NCBI GenBank assembly: GCA_001557035.1
Contig: LSKJ01000144.1
Location: 1 to 17,593, forward strand
Length of the DNA: 17,593 nt
Direction of reading: 5' to 3'
Source: Rhodospirillaceae bacterium CCH5-H10
Lineage (GTDB): Bacteria; Pseudomonadota; Alphaproteobacteria; Reyranellales; Reyranellaceae
The notes under the pieces are model-generated. The model ran no database searches and was not told where the DNA came from. It saw only the letters and a list, made by a program, of their open reading frames with translations. The position numbers and the translations under genes were made by a program. Shown piece by piece: positions 1-6,092 of this stretch. The stretch's first letter is position 1, and each line of letters begins with the position of its first letter.

Positions 1-154
1 ACCTCTTGACGCAGCACACTCAACCGAAAAAGGTGCCGAGAAATTCGCGCTTACCCAGAATCTACAAGCGCGGGGGCTCCACCCACCGTACTACTCCAAG
101 GGTCATGTACACCAATTCGTCGCCACTCGGCCAAGACTCCACCCTGGAGAAGCC
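1..154. other. No assignable gene; leader of the thermonuclease fragment
   Basis: No start-to-stop gene can be supported here. Two plus-strand frames stay open from the window edge. One, beginning at base 2, runs in frame into the thermonuclease fragment. The other, beginning at base 3, ends in a TGA that overlaps that gene's ATG as ATGA, so it could be the 3' end of an upstream coupled gene. Neither peptide resembles a family I know. The base composition is lower in GC than the conjugation genes. Confidence 0.35.
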
Positions 155-337
155 ATGAAGCTCGCAACCGCCTTGATTTTGTTGGCGCTCCCGGTTGGCG
201 CCCAGACCGTCACAGACGGCGATACGATCAAGATGGACGGAACCACCTATCGCCTCTGGGGCATCGACGCCCCAGAAAGTAAGCAAGAGTGTGCAGACAG
301 TTGGGCGGCCGGCAAAGCCGCAACAACCTATCTCTAA
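155..337 (+). pseudogene. Thermonuclease (SNase-like) family protein, 3'-truncated
   Basis: The 60-residue product starts with a hydrophobic signal-peptide-like stretch (about residues 2-16, ending in an ALPVGAQ cleavage-like region), so an exported nuclease is implied. A TNase core follows: TDGDTIKMDG and YRLWGIDAPES. This carries counterparts of the SNase metal-binding and catalytic residues Asp21, Arg35, Asp40 and Glu43. The family normally continues for another 50 or more residues, including the second catalytic arginine (Arg87 in staphylococcal nuclease). Here the frame stops just after the helix AAGKAATTYL, so the fold is incomplete and the product is probably inactive. The ATG is preceded by GGAGA at 146-150, a good ribosome site. 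I see no frameshift that restores the missing part downstream, so truncation by recombination is likelier than a point mutation. Confidence 0.6.
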
Positions 338-368
338 AGGACGATATGGCCATTGAGGAAGCACTGCT

Positions 369-652
369 TTGAACCAGCTACCCAAGGTTTGTGTCTTCTG
401 TGGGAAGCCTGTTCGCGATCCATTGACCGAACGGAAGCGAGCACGTGAGCACGTGTTTCCATCTTGGGCACTGGAAGAATTCGGTGTGACGCGCGACACT
501 ATCGAGTTCTCGCTATTCGAGGCGATGTGGGATGACGGGGCATCACTTCAGGTAACCGTTCAAACTCCAATTCGCCAATTAGATCTCAACAACTTCCTGC
601 TCGGGGCCGTATGTTCAGTGTGCAACAACGGCTGGATGAGCCGCCTCGAGGC
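369..652 (+). pseudogene. HNH-like zinc protein, N-terminal part only
   Basis: The reading frame starts at a TTG preceded by GAGGAA (355-360, spacing 8), a good ribosome site. The N-terminal 95 or so residues hold a CVFCG pair, the motif REHVFPSW and a second pair, CSVCNNGWMS. This CxxC...REHV...CxxCN layout is typical of HNH-like zinc-binding proteins usually annotated as hypothetical. After about residue 95 the frame stays open to 1034, but from there it is only the antisense of two SRAP genes, so that tail is not authentic. The real 3' end has been lost at a breakpoint near 650. A nuclease role is an inference from the fold; the conserved second half of the family is absent. The gene sits 31 bp after the thermonuclease fragment and may have shared its transcript. 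Confidence 0.5.
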
Positions 653-660
653 CTTTCCAC
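640..660. other. Recombination or deletion breakpoint between two convergent genes
   Basis: On the plus strand the HNH-like protein is recognisable up to about SRLEA. On the minus strand the SRAP protein is recognisable up to about NKNMWKGL. Both matches end within the same 20 bp, which contain the palindromic string CCTCGAGG. Two independent genes therefore lose their 3' ends at one point. The exact base cannot be fixed by eye because the join is short and both frames happen to stay open across it. Confidence 0.55.
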
Positions 661-911
661 ATGTTCTTGTTCAGGTCGGCGATGTTGTTGACCGGCTTCG
701 GCTTGGAATCGGGCTTCATGAAACTGAGCCGGAGCGGGAAGCCCCAGACCATCGACTGTTGCACCCGCTCGCCGTCCTTCTCGCGGATCACGAGGCCTGG
801 CGTGCTGGGATAGACCTCTTCGGGCGTGTTCGGCAGGTCCTTCGGCGGGCGGACGCCGAAATGACGCGCCACTTCTTCGGCGCTCTTGCGGACGGTGTAG
901 AGGTTACACAA
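650..911 (-). pseudogene. SRAP (DUF159, YedK/HMCES-like) protein with Cys2, 3'-truncated
   Basis: The frame begins TTG-TGT, giving Met-Cys-Asn-Leu-Tyr. In this family, Met1 removal exposes the Cys2 that crosslinks to abasic sites in single-stranded DNA. GAAGGA lies 8 nt upstream of the TTG, and the TTG overlaps the stop of the preceding SRAP paralogue by 8 bp, so translational coupling is likely. Residues 1-87 also show WGFPL and VNNIADL, the latter holding the active-site asparagine counterpart. A normal family member has about 200-230 residues. Everything after MWKGL, including the catalytic glutamate and histidine, is missing. The open frame continues to 615 as antisense of the HNH-like gene. 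The remnant cannot form the full active site, so I call it a pseudogene, though the short chimera could still be translated. Confidence 0.65.
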
Positions 912-1557
912 TGCGAAGATCCTTCTGCTTGCGCGGGCGGCCGCTGCGCTCCGACATCGGCACCCAGAGCTCGTCGGTGCGCTCCATCGCCATACGCTTG
1001 GCCGGGAACGGCTTGTGGAACTGGAAGGCGATGACGTCCTCGATCGGCGCCGTCAGCCAGCGGTCGTATTCGTCGGGCGCCAGGATGATCGGCGATCGAT
1101 CATTGAGCGGCATCACCAGTTCGTTGCTGTCGCCGGTCATGGCCGCATAGACCGGCCCCCATTCGGGCGTGGTGCGGCAGAAGCCGGCCAGCGCGAACAC
1201 CGGCCATTCGGGGATCGTGAACCAGGTCCGGGTCTTGAAACCCTTCGGCCCGTCAGGCTGGCCGAGCGCCGAGACCGGCACGAGGCAGCGATAACGCGGG
1301 TCGGGCACCATGTCGTCCCACATGAAGTTGGTGAGGTCGGCCAACAGGTTGACCGTCGCGGGCTCGACGTCGCGGCCGGGCCGCGGGAAACCCCACTTGA
1401 GGAGATGCATCGACCGCTGGCCCGACACGCCGCGCACGATCAGTCCCGGCTCGCCGGGCCGCACCGGCGAGGGCACGCGCAACTCTGGCGCCGGCTCAAC
1501 GACAAAATGGCGCGCGAGCTCAATCGTGCTTGCATCCAGGCGGTAGAGGTTGGTCAT
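904..1557 (-). CDS. SRAP-family (DUF159) paralogue with altered active-site residues
   Basis: This 217-residue protein is full length for the SRAP family and aligns with it throughout: LYRLDASTIELARHF, LKWGFPRPG, LLADLTNFMW, YRCLVPVS, GPKGFKTRTWF, VFALAGFC and LNDRSPIIL. Active SRAP proteins use Cys2, an Asn in NxRxE/NIADL, a Glu after RCLIP and a His in HDRMP. By my motif alignment these are here Thr2, Leu, Gln and Asn, so all four appear replaced. DNA or protein binding without crosslinking is possible. The start is the ATG at 1557; the TTG just before it is less likely. It lies upstream of, and overlaps by 8 bp, a Cys2-type paralogue, and it is probably the fifth gene of the operon behind the LexA box at 3070. 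Codon use is normal, which argues against decay. Confidence 0.75.
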   Translation of the reverse strand: MTNLYRLDASTIELARHFVVEPAPELRVPSPVRPGEPGLIVRGVSGQRSMHLLKWGFPRPGRDVEPATVNLLADLTNFMWDDMVPDPRYRCLVPVSALGQPDGPKGFKTRTWFTIPEWPVFALAGFCRTTPEWGPVYAAMTGDSNELVMPLNDRSPIILAPDEYDRWLTAPIEDVIAFQFHKPFPAKRMAMERTDELWVPMSERSGRPRKQKDLRIV

Positions 1558-1589
1558 CAATCGAGCCTAGCAAGAGCTAGAGGATGCCT

Positions 1590-1982
1590 CTAGGCAGCCT
1601 TGCGCCCTCCCCGCCATTTTTCGCGCGCCTCAAGCAGATCATCGTACAGGCGACGGTCCAACCGGAACGACGCCATAAAGTCGCTGTCCGCGCCGTTTGG
1701 AACAGGTGTCGCCTTCAGGAAGGCACAGAGCCGGGCGGCATCGTCGCCGCGCGAGAAGCACAGCCGGATCGACCAACCGAAATTCTCCACGGTGCCGCTG
1801 TATTCGCCGACGTTGCCGACGAGGCCGATCGCTGCGGTCAGAAGCGGCAGGCACTGGTCCTCGATTTTCTTCGATCGCGACGTGACGTCAGGGTCGATGC
1901 GGCCGACGACCGTGTATGGCCGGGGATGCCGCGCGGCGAAGATCTGGGCGTCTAGCCCGCCGAGGACTTCTTGCGCCGGCAT
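1590..1982 (-). CDS. Hypothetical protein, unrecognised (130 aa)
   Basis: I do not recognise the family. The protein is soluble, with no signal peptide or membrane segment. It has a hydrophobic middle (PLLTAAIGLVGNVG, about residues 46-59) and ends in a charged, probably helical segment (YDDLLEAREKWRGGRKAA). The ATG shares one base with the stop of the upstream gene (TGATG at 1980-1984), a hallmark of translational coupling, and the next gene begins about 30 bp after its end. It therefore belongs to the small-gene operon that ends with the SRAP paralogues. GC-rich third positions and the coupled start support it as a real gene. Its function is unknown. Confidence 0.6.
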   Translation of the reverse strand: MPAQEVLGGLDAQIFAARHPRPYTVVGRIDPDVTSRSKKIEDQCLPLLTAAIGLVGNVGEYSGTVENFGWSIRLCFSRGDDAARLCAFLKATPVPNGADSDFMASFRLDRRLYDDLLEAREKWRGGRKAA

Positions 1983-2446
1983 CAGTGAAGGACCTTCGCG
2001 GGTTTGAGCGCCAGGGCCAGGAATTCCTCCAGCTCAGGTCGTGCGCCAACCCACCCGTAGAGCTCCGAGTCATGATACCGGGGCAACTCAGGAAATTCCT
2101 GGCCCTGCTCCATCGCAACGACGGAAGCGCTGGAGTCCGGCCCCCAGTCGAGGCCATCGGCATGGCTCTCGATGTACCTCTTCCGGCCGTCGTGCAGCTG
2201 GACGACGAAGCCGCCATTCCACGACTCGGATTCAAAGTCGCCCCAGACCACGACGACGCGCTCAATATCTTCCGGCCACAGATCATGCGTTCCCGGCGCG
2301 GCCTCGTTTTCCGCTTCGATCAGATCGAGGGTTTCGGCCAGGCCCGTCACCCAGAACAGATCGATACGCGGCGGACACTGATCGTGGATCATCTGGCCGA
2401 GTGCACTCAGGAAACGGGACGGCTCACTTGGAACGTACAAACTCAT
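1982..2446 (-). CDS. Hypothetical acidic protein (154 aa)
   Basis: This protein has no recognised family. It is strongly acidic: I count about 28 Asp/Glu against about 10 Lys/Arg. It is rich in Trp and shows a probable beta-rich core (ERVVVVWGDF, GGFVVQLHDGRKRYIES) between acidic helices (AETLDLIEAENEAA, RPELEEFLALAL). There is no signal peptide or membrane segment. The ATG at 2446 follows AGGAG with a spacing of 7, a clear ribosome site. Its stop overlaps the next start as TGATG. Acidic proteins on mobile elements are sometimes DNA mimics or anti-restriction factors, but I see no ArdA or similar motif, so that role is speculation. It is the third gene of the operon downstream of the LexA box. 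Confidence 0.65.
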   Translation of the reverse strand: MSLYVPSEPSRFLSALGQMIHDQCPPRIDLFWVTGLAETLDLIEAENEAAPGTHDLWPEDIERVVVVWGDFESESWNGGFVVQLHDGRKRYIESHADGLDWGPDSSASVVAMEQGQEFPELPRYHDSELYGWVGARPELEEFLALALKPAKVLH

Positions 2447-2486
2447 AGCGTGGCTCCTGTTGTGTCAGAATTTCGGTCGCTTCAGA

Positions 2487-2801
2487 TCAGCCCCCGCCGA
2501 CCTTCAATTGGGGGCCGGGGAAAGGCATCGGCGCCGGACGGGTTTCGATACCGGACTCGGCAATCCATGCCTGCATCGCCTGCGCTTTCTCGGCGGTGTT
2601 GAAGCAGATGACCTTGCAGTCAATCTCAGCGCCGCGACCGCCGGCGTAGGTCAGATGCTCCGCACCATCGGCGATGCGCCGGCAGGCAGCCTCCAGCTCT
2701 TCGCTGTCGACCCTGCGAAAGGGACCTTCCCGATGGAGCAATGCCTTATGCGGCAATCGACGTTGCATCGCGGCGAACGCATTGGTGCTGCGCCGGACCA
2801 T
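2487..2801 (-). CDS. Hypothetical protein, unrecognised (104 aa)
   Basis: This gene is read from the ATG at 2801, two bases after the stop of the zinc-ribbon gene, with AGGAA inside the end of that gene as a plausible ribosome site. The frame stays open further upstream to 3110, but that part overlaps the zinc-ribbon gene and looks like its shadow. The product starts basic (MVRRSTNAFAAMQRRLPHK), then has an acidic helix (DSEELEAACRRIAD) and an alpha/beta stretch (CKVICFNTAEKAQAMQAWI) that resembles a small ferredoxin-like fold. The tail is Pro- and Gly-rich. No catalytic motif is evident. It is the second gene of the putative SOS operon, and I do not assign a function. Confidence 0.6.
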   Translation of the reverse strand: MVRRSTNAFAAMQRRLPHKALLHREGPFRRVDSEELEAACRRIADGAEHLTYAGGRGAEIDCKVICFNTAEKAQAMQAWIAESGIETRPAPMPFPGPQLKVGGG

Positions 2802-2803
2802 CG

Positions 2804-3037
2804 TCAGAGGTTCCTCATGAAGGCTGCCCTGCACGATGATTTGTCGAGGCGCACCACGTTGAACCGGCGCGAGCCGCACTTGCCGCAATGAAGGCCCGCG
2901 TCTTCCAGCGTCCGCAAATCGCCAGCCCTTGCTTTCACGATCTCTCGCGTGAGCAGGACGTGACGCATGCACTGCTCGCACTCGATCCCGAGGGGCGTTG
3001 TGCTGACGGCTACGTCGTGAAGCGTAAGAGCGATCAT
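2804..3037 (-). CDS. Small zinc-ribbon protein (77 aa)
   Basis: Two Cys pairs, CEQC (Cys20, Cys23) and CGKC (Cys51, Cys54), are about 27 residues apart, the layout of a zinc ribbon. The rest is short, basic and soluble. Such proteins may bind nucleic acid or act as adaptors, but I cannot name a specific family. The ATG at 3037 follows AGGAGG at a spacing of 9, one of the strongest ribosome sites in the window. It is the first gene after the LexA-box promoter (3061-3089), which begins 24 bp upstream of the ATG. Its stop lies two bases before the next start, so it probably leads a polycistronic transcript through to the SRAP paralogues. Confidence 0.65.
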   Translation of the reverse strand: MIALTLHDVAVSTTPLGIECEQCMRHVLLTREIVKARAGDLRTLEDAGLHCGKCGSRRFNVVRLDKSSCRAAFMRNL

Positions 3038-3060
3038 CCGGCGGCACCTCCTGAGCCGGA

Positions 3061-3089
3061 CTTGTACTAGAACAAAACAGGAACATCAA
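3061..3089 (-). promoter_or_regulatory. Candidate sigma70-type promoter of the small-gene operon
   Basis: On the minus strand TTGATG (3089-3084) and TACAAG (3066-3061) each match the -35 and -10 consensus at four of six positions. They are separated by exactly 17 bp. The predicted transcript would begin near 3054, giving a leader of about 17 nt that contains AGGAGG ahead of the ATG at 3037. The site lies in the only sizeable gap (88 bp) between the minus-strand genes of this part of the window. Confidence 0.5.
3070..3084. promoter_or_regulatory. LexA (SOS) box, GAAC-N7-GAAC
   Basis: The plus strand reads GAACAAAACAGGAAC, and the minus strand reads GTTC-N7-GTTC. This exactly matches the direct-repeat LexA operator described for alphaproteobacteria such as Rhodobacter, Sinorhizobium and Caulobacter. 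It sits in and just beside the 17-bp spacer of the candidate promoter, where LexA would block RNA polymerase, and 33 bp before the first start codon. The downstream operon ends in SRAP genes, a family named for its SOS association, which fits. The pattern fixes only eight bases, so chance occurrence somewhere in 17.6 kb is not negligible; the location is what makes it convincing. Confidence 0.65.
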
Positions 3090-3125
3090 GCCGCTGCAGG
3101 ATGCGTTCAAACGCCATTAAAGCCA

Positions 3126-3554
3126 CTAGCTGTTGAGATGAGGGGGCGCTGTCTCTCGCACTATTCGATCGAGTTGGCTACGTAGATCCCCCGTGGTTGC
3201 CGGCTTATGGACGGGCCGCAGCTCCGCCATGGCATCCGGCGAGCGACGCTCGGGCGCCCACTCAGCCCACATCATCGCCTGCTCGCCGCGGGGAAAGTCT
3301 ACTTCGTCCAGTGCTGCCAGCGCCCGCAAGACATGCTCGCACTCCCAAGGATCGGGCTCGCGCGGCGCCTGCTCCAGCGCCTCGATGAAGCGGGCAATAC
3401 GCTGAGTGACGTTGCGGCGGGCTGTTGCGAGGGCGATGGGACTCAAGCTCACGCTGATATCCAATGCTGTATGAGCGCGGATTGCCGTCGCAATAACCTC
3501 GAAGCTGTCTGCCGCATCCTTAGCGCCACATCGCGCGCATCCGCGCTCCGACAT
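3126..3554 (-). CDS. Hypothetical protein overlapping the helicase gene (142 aa)
   Basis: I do not recognise the family. The only ATG start is at 3554, inside the last 35 bp of the helicase gene in another frame. This gives an N-terminus with a Cys pair (CARCG). A TTG or GTG about 30 codons later would avoid the overlap, so the start is uncertain. The body is soluble and largely helical (VTQRIARFIEALEQAP, WECEHVLRALAALDEVD), with a Trp-rich patch (MMWAEWAPERR) and a C-terminal helix (LRSQLDRIVRE). It is probably cotranscribed with the helicase and translationally coupled to it. The 88-bp gap after it holds the LexA-box promoter, so it appears to end the helicase transcription unit. Confidence 0.55.
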   Translation of the reverse strand: MSERGCARCGAKDAADSFEVIATAIRAHTALDISVSLSPIALATARRNVTQRIARFIEALEQAPREPDPWECEHVLRALAALDEVDFPRGEQAMMWAEWAPERRSPDAMAELRPVHKPATTGDLRSQLDRIVRETAPPHLNS

Positions 3555-5601
3555 CGACCCGCACCTCAGATGTCTCGGGACGTCGGCCAGCAGCTCCCGC
3601 CGGTGGCCACGTCGTGCTTTCGAACCGGGACAAGAGGGCCGTTGGAATGAAGCGTGTCAGGGAGGCATAGACGTGCCGGTCGCCATAGGCTTTCTGTCCA
3701 TGGGTGAAGAAGCGATGCGGCACGACGAGATGCAGATCGTCCTTCGCCCGCGTCATCGCGACGTAGAGCAGCCGGCGCTCCTCTTCGAGTTCCGGCGTCG
3801 ATCCGGTCCCGAGATCGGACGGCATGCAGCCGTCGACGACATTGAGCAGGAACACCGATTTCCATTCCTGGCCCTTGGCCGAATGGATCGTGGACAGGAT
3901 CAGATAGTCCTCGTCGAGGTGCGGCACGCCCGCCTGGTCGCTGGTGGCGTCGGGCGGATCGAGCGTCAGCTCGGTTAGGAAGCGCTCGCGCGACGGATAG
4001 CCCGAGGCGATCTGCTCGAGCTGGAGCAGGTCGGCAAGGCGGACGGAAGCATCCTCATGCATGCGCTCCAGGTGCGGTTCGTACCAGAGACGGGCGCACT
4101 CGATTTCGGCCGGCCAGCCGGGACCGCCTTCGGGCCGCAGCTGCTGCAAGGTCGCCACGAAGCCCGCCCAATCGCCGGCGGCCCGCGGCGGCGCCGCAAT
4201 ATCGGAGAGCGCGCTGAGCGGGGCGGCCGCCTCGGCCATGCGGTCCAGCACGCGCTCGGCCGACAGCGGACCGACCCCCGGCATGAGCTGCATGACGCGG
4301 AAGCCCGCCACCCGGTCGCGCGGGTTCTGGGCAAACCGCAGCAGGGCCAGCATGTCCTTGACGTGGGCGCTGTCTAAGAACTTCAGGCCGCCGAACTTCA
4401 CGAACGGGATGTTGCGACGCGTGAGCTCGACCTCGAGGTGACCGCTGTGGCTGGACGCCCGGAAGAGCACCGCCTGCTGCTTCAGGACGGTGCCGCCTTC
4501 CCTGTTCTCGAGGACGCGCTCGACGACGTAGCGGGCTTGCTCGACCTCGTCGCGGACGCTGACCAACCGGGGCAACTGGCCCGACGGGCGATCGGTCCAG
4601 AGGTTCTTGGTGAAGCGCTCGGCCGCGAGATCGATCACGCCGTTGGCGGCGGCCAGGACCGGCTGGGTCGAGCGATAGTTGCGGTCGAGGGTGACAACGG
4701 TGGCGGCCGGCGTGAACGCCTTAGGGAAGTCGAGGATGTTGCGCACGGTGGCGGCCCGAAAGGAATAGATCGACTGGGCGTCATCGCCGACCACGGTGAG
4801 GCCGCGGCCCTCCGGCTTCAGCGCCAGCAGGATCGACGACTGAAGCCGGTTGGTGTCCTGGTACTCGTCGACCAGCACGTGGTCGAAGCGCCCGCCGATG
4901 TCGGCGGCCAGCAGCGGATCGCCGACCGTCTGGGCCCAGTAGAGCAGCAGGTCGTCGTAATCGAGCACGTTCTGCGCCTGCTTGGCCTCGACATAGGCCG
5001 CGAACAGGGCGCGCAGCTCGGTCTCCCAGTTGGCGCACCAGGGAAAATGCCCCTTGAGCACCTCGGCGACCGGCGCTTCGGCGTTGACGGCCCGCGAGTA
5101 GATCGCGAGGCATGTCGCCTTGGTGGGGAACCGGCTTTCCATCTTCGAGAAGCCGAGCTGGTGCCGCACCAGGTTCATGAGATCGGCCGCATCCTCGCGA
5201 TCGTGGATGGAGAAATCCGGCGTGAGCCCGACCTGGCCGGCATATTCCCGCAGGATCCGCGCGCCGATGCCATGAAACGTCCCGGCCCAGGTGAGCGCGT
5301 CGGTCATGGCGCCGGCGTTCTTGCCCAGCACCTGGGTGCAGATTCTCGCAACCCGGCGCGACATCTCGGCCGCCGCCCGGCGCGAAAAGGTCATCAGCAG
5401 GATGCGACGGGGATCCGCGCCCTTGACGATCAGGTGCGCGACGCGATGGGCGAGCGTGTTGGTCTTGCCGGAGCCCGCGCCGGCGATGACCAGGAGCGGA
5501 CCAGCCGGTGTGCCCCCTTCGGGCTGGATCCCAAACTCGACGGCGTGTCTTTGTTCCGGGTTAAGCTTGTCGAGATACGTGCCGCCAGATGTATCACCCA
5601 T
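3520..5601 (-). CDS. UvrD/Rep-type superfamily 1A DNA helicase (693 aa)
   Basis: This is a complete ATP-dependent 3'-5' helicase of the UvrD/Rep/PcrA kind. The motifs appear in order: Q-motif LNPEQRHAV (13-21), Walker A AGAGSGKT (40-47), Ia LLMTFSRRAAAEM (68-80), TFHGIG (108-113), Walker B VLVDEYQDT (242-250), III VVGDDAQSIYSFR (270-282), IV LDRNYRS (305-311), V STIHSAKGQEW (570-580) and VI RRLLYVAMTRAKDD (609-622). A helix-hairpin-helix-like stretch, MPGVGPLSAERVL (440-452), lies in domain 2B. Walker and arginine-finger residues are intact, so it should be active. No nuclease domain is visible. The ATG at 5601 places the Q-motif at the usual distance from the N-terminus, but I see no strong ribosome site. 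On a conjugative element it may help replication, repair or strand processing; that role is inferred. Confidence 0.9.
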   Translation of the reverse strand: MGDTSGGTYLDKLNPEQRHAVEFGIQPEGGTPAGPLLVIAGAGSGKTNTLAHRVAHLIVKGADPRRILLMTFSRRAAAEMSRRVARICTQVLGKNAGAMTDALTWAGTFHGIGARILREYAGQVGLTPDFSIHDREDAADLMNLVRHQLGFSKMESRFPTKATCLAIYSRAVNAEAPVAEVLKGHFPWCANWETELRALFAAYVEAKQAQNVLDYDDLLLYWAQTVGDPLLAADIGGRFDHVLVDEYQDTNRLQSSILLALKPEGRGLTVVGDDAQSIYSFRAATVRNILDFPKAFTPAATVVTLDRNYRSTQPVLAAANGVIDLAAERFTKNLWTDRPSGQLPRLVSVRDEVEQARYVVERVLENREGGTVLKQQAVLFRASSHSGHLEVELTRRNIPFVKFGGLKFLDSAHVKDMLALLRFAQNPRDRVAGFRVMQLMPGVGPLSAERVLDRMAEAAAPLSALSDIAAPPRAAGDWAGFVATLQQLRPEGGPGWPAEIECARLWYEPHLERMHEDASVRLADLLQLEQIASGYPSRERFLTELTLDPPDATSDQAGVPHLDEDYLILSTIHSAKGQEWKSVFLLNVVDGCMPSDLGTGSTPELEEERRLLYVAMTRAKDDLHLVVPHRFFTHGQKAYGDRHVYASLTRFIPTALLSRFESTTWPPAGAAGRRPETSEVRVDVGARMRAMWR

Positions 5602-5956
5602 GGGCCATTAGTACCGGCAAGCCTAGCTCGCCGAAATGGCATTGTGCGCGTCATCCACCACGCCCTGCTCGGTTGCCAGCATTGACAGCATAAGACATCT
5701 GCCCGCAGCGCCAGCTTGAGATTGGCAATGACCTTACAATTCCCTAGGTCGGATCGACGTTGCCCCGCCGTCTTTTAGGAGAGCCTCATCAAGCAGCTCG
5801 GCATCAAGCTCGACTAGAGGAGAGCTGGCCCAGTGACGGCCTGGGGCGCAAACGATGTGAACGCATAGTCGCCCACACGATCAACCAAACTCTCCCTTCC
5901 CGCGATGCAACGGTGCCTTCAGAAGGAGATTGCTGACAAGGCACTGCGTCTATCAA

Positions 5957-6067
5957 ATGCGCGGCCGCGAGTGGGTTCTCGCCGAACTCGACCGGATTCT
6001 CGACGAACAGGCGCGCTCGCATTCGGCCGTACCCAGCCGCTTGGAAGCTTGCCAATCATTGCAGTGA
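5957..6067 (+). pseudogene. Short coding remnant (36 codons)
   Basis: This frame reads MRGREWVLAELDRILDEQ and then about 18 more residues to a TGA. The first 20 codons have a strong G/C preference at the third position and a plausible amphipathic helix, like a real alphaproteobacterial gene, although neither neighbour shares this frame. AGAAGGAGA at 5921-5929 would be a good ribosome site, but it is 28 nt from the ATG and no suitable start lies nearer. It is probably the remains of a small gene. No family is recognised. Confidence 0.25.
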
Positions 6068-6092
6068 TGTGTGTCGGGCGTCATTACCGTGC

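Noticed and set aside
62..499. Minus-strand 145-codon frame across the thermonuclease fragment
   Set aside because: It is antisense to two recognisable plus-strand genes and shows no domain.
369..1034. Treating the whole 221-codon frame as one HNH-like protein
   Set aside because: After about 650 the frame only mirrors two SRAP genes on the other strand, so the last 125 or so residues are not authentic HNH-like sequence.
3085..3125. Imperfect hairpin around GCGTTCAAACGC as a terminator
   Set aside because: The stem is short with a bulge and no U-run follows on either strand.
4438..5685. Long plus-strand open frame (415 codons)
   Set aside because: It is antisense to the helicase, whose motifs are complete. 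The long opening is a by-product of GC-rich codon use, and the product has no domain I recognise.
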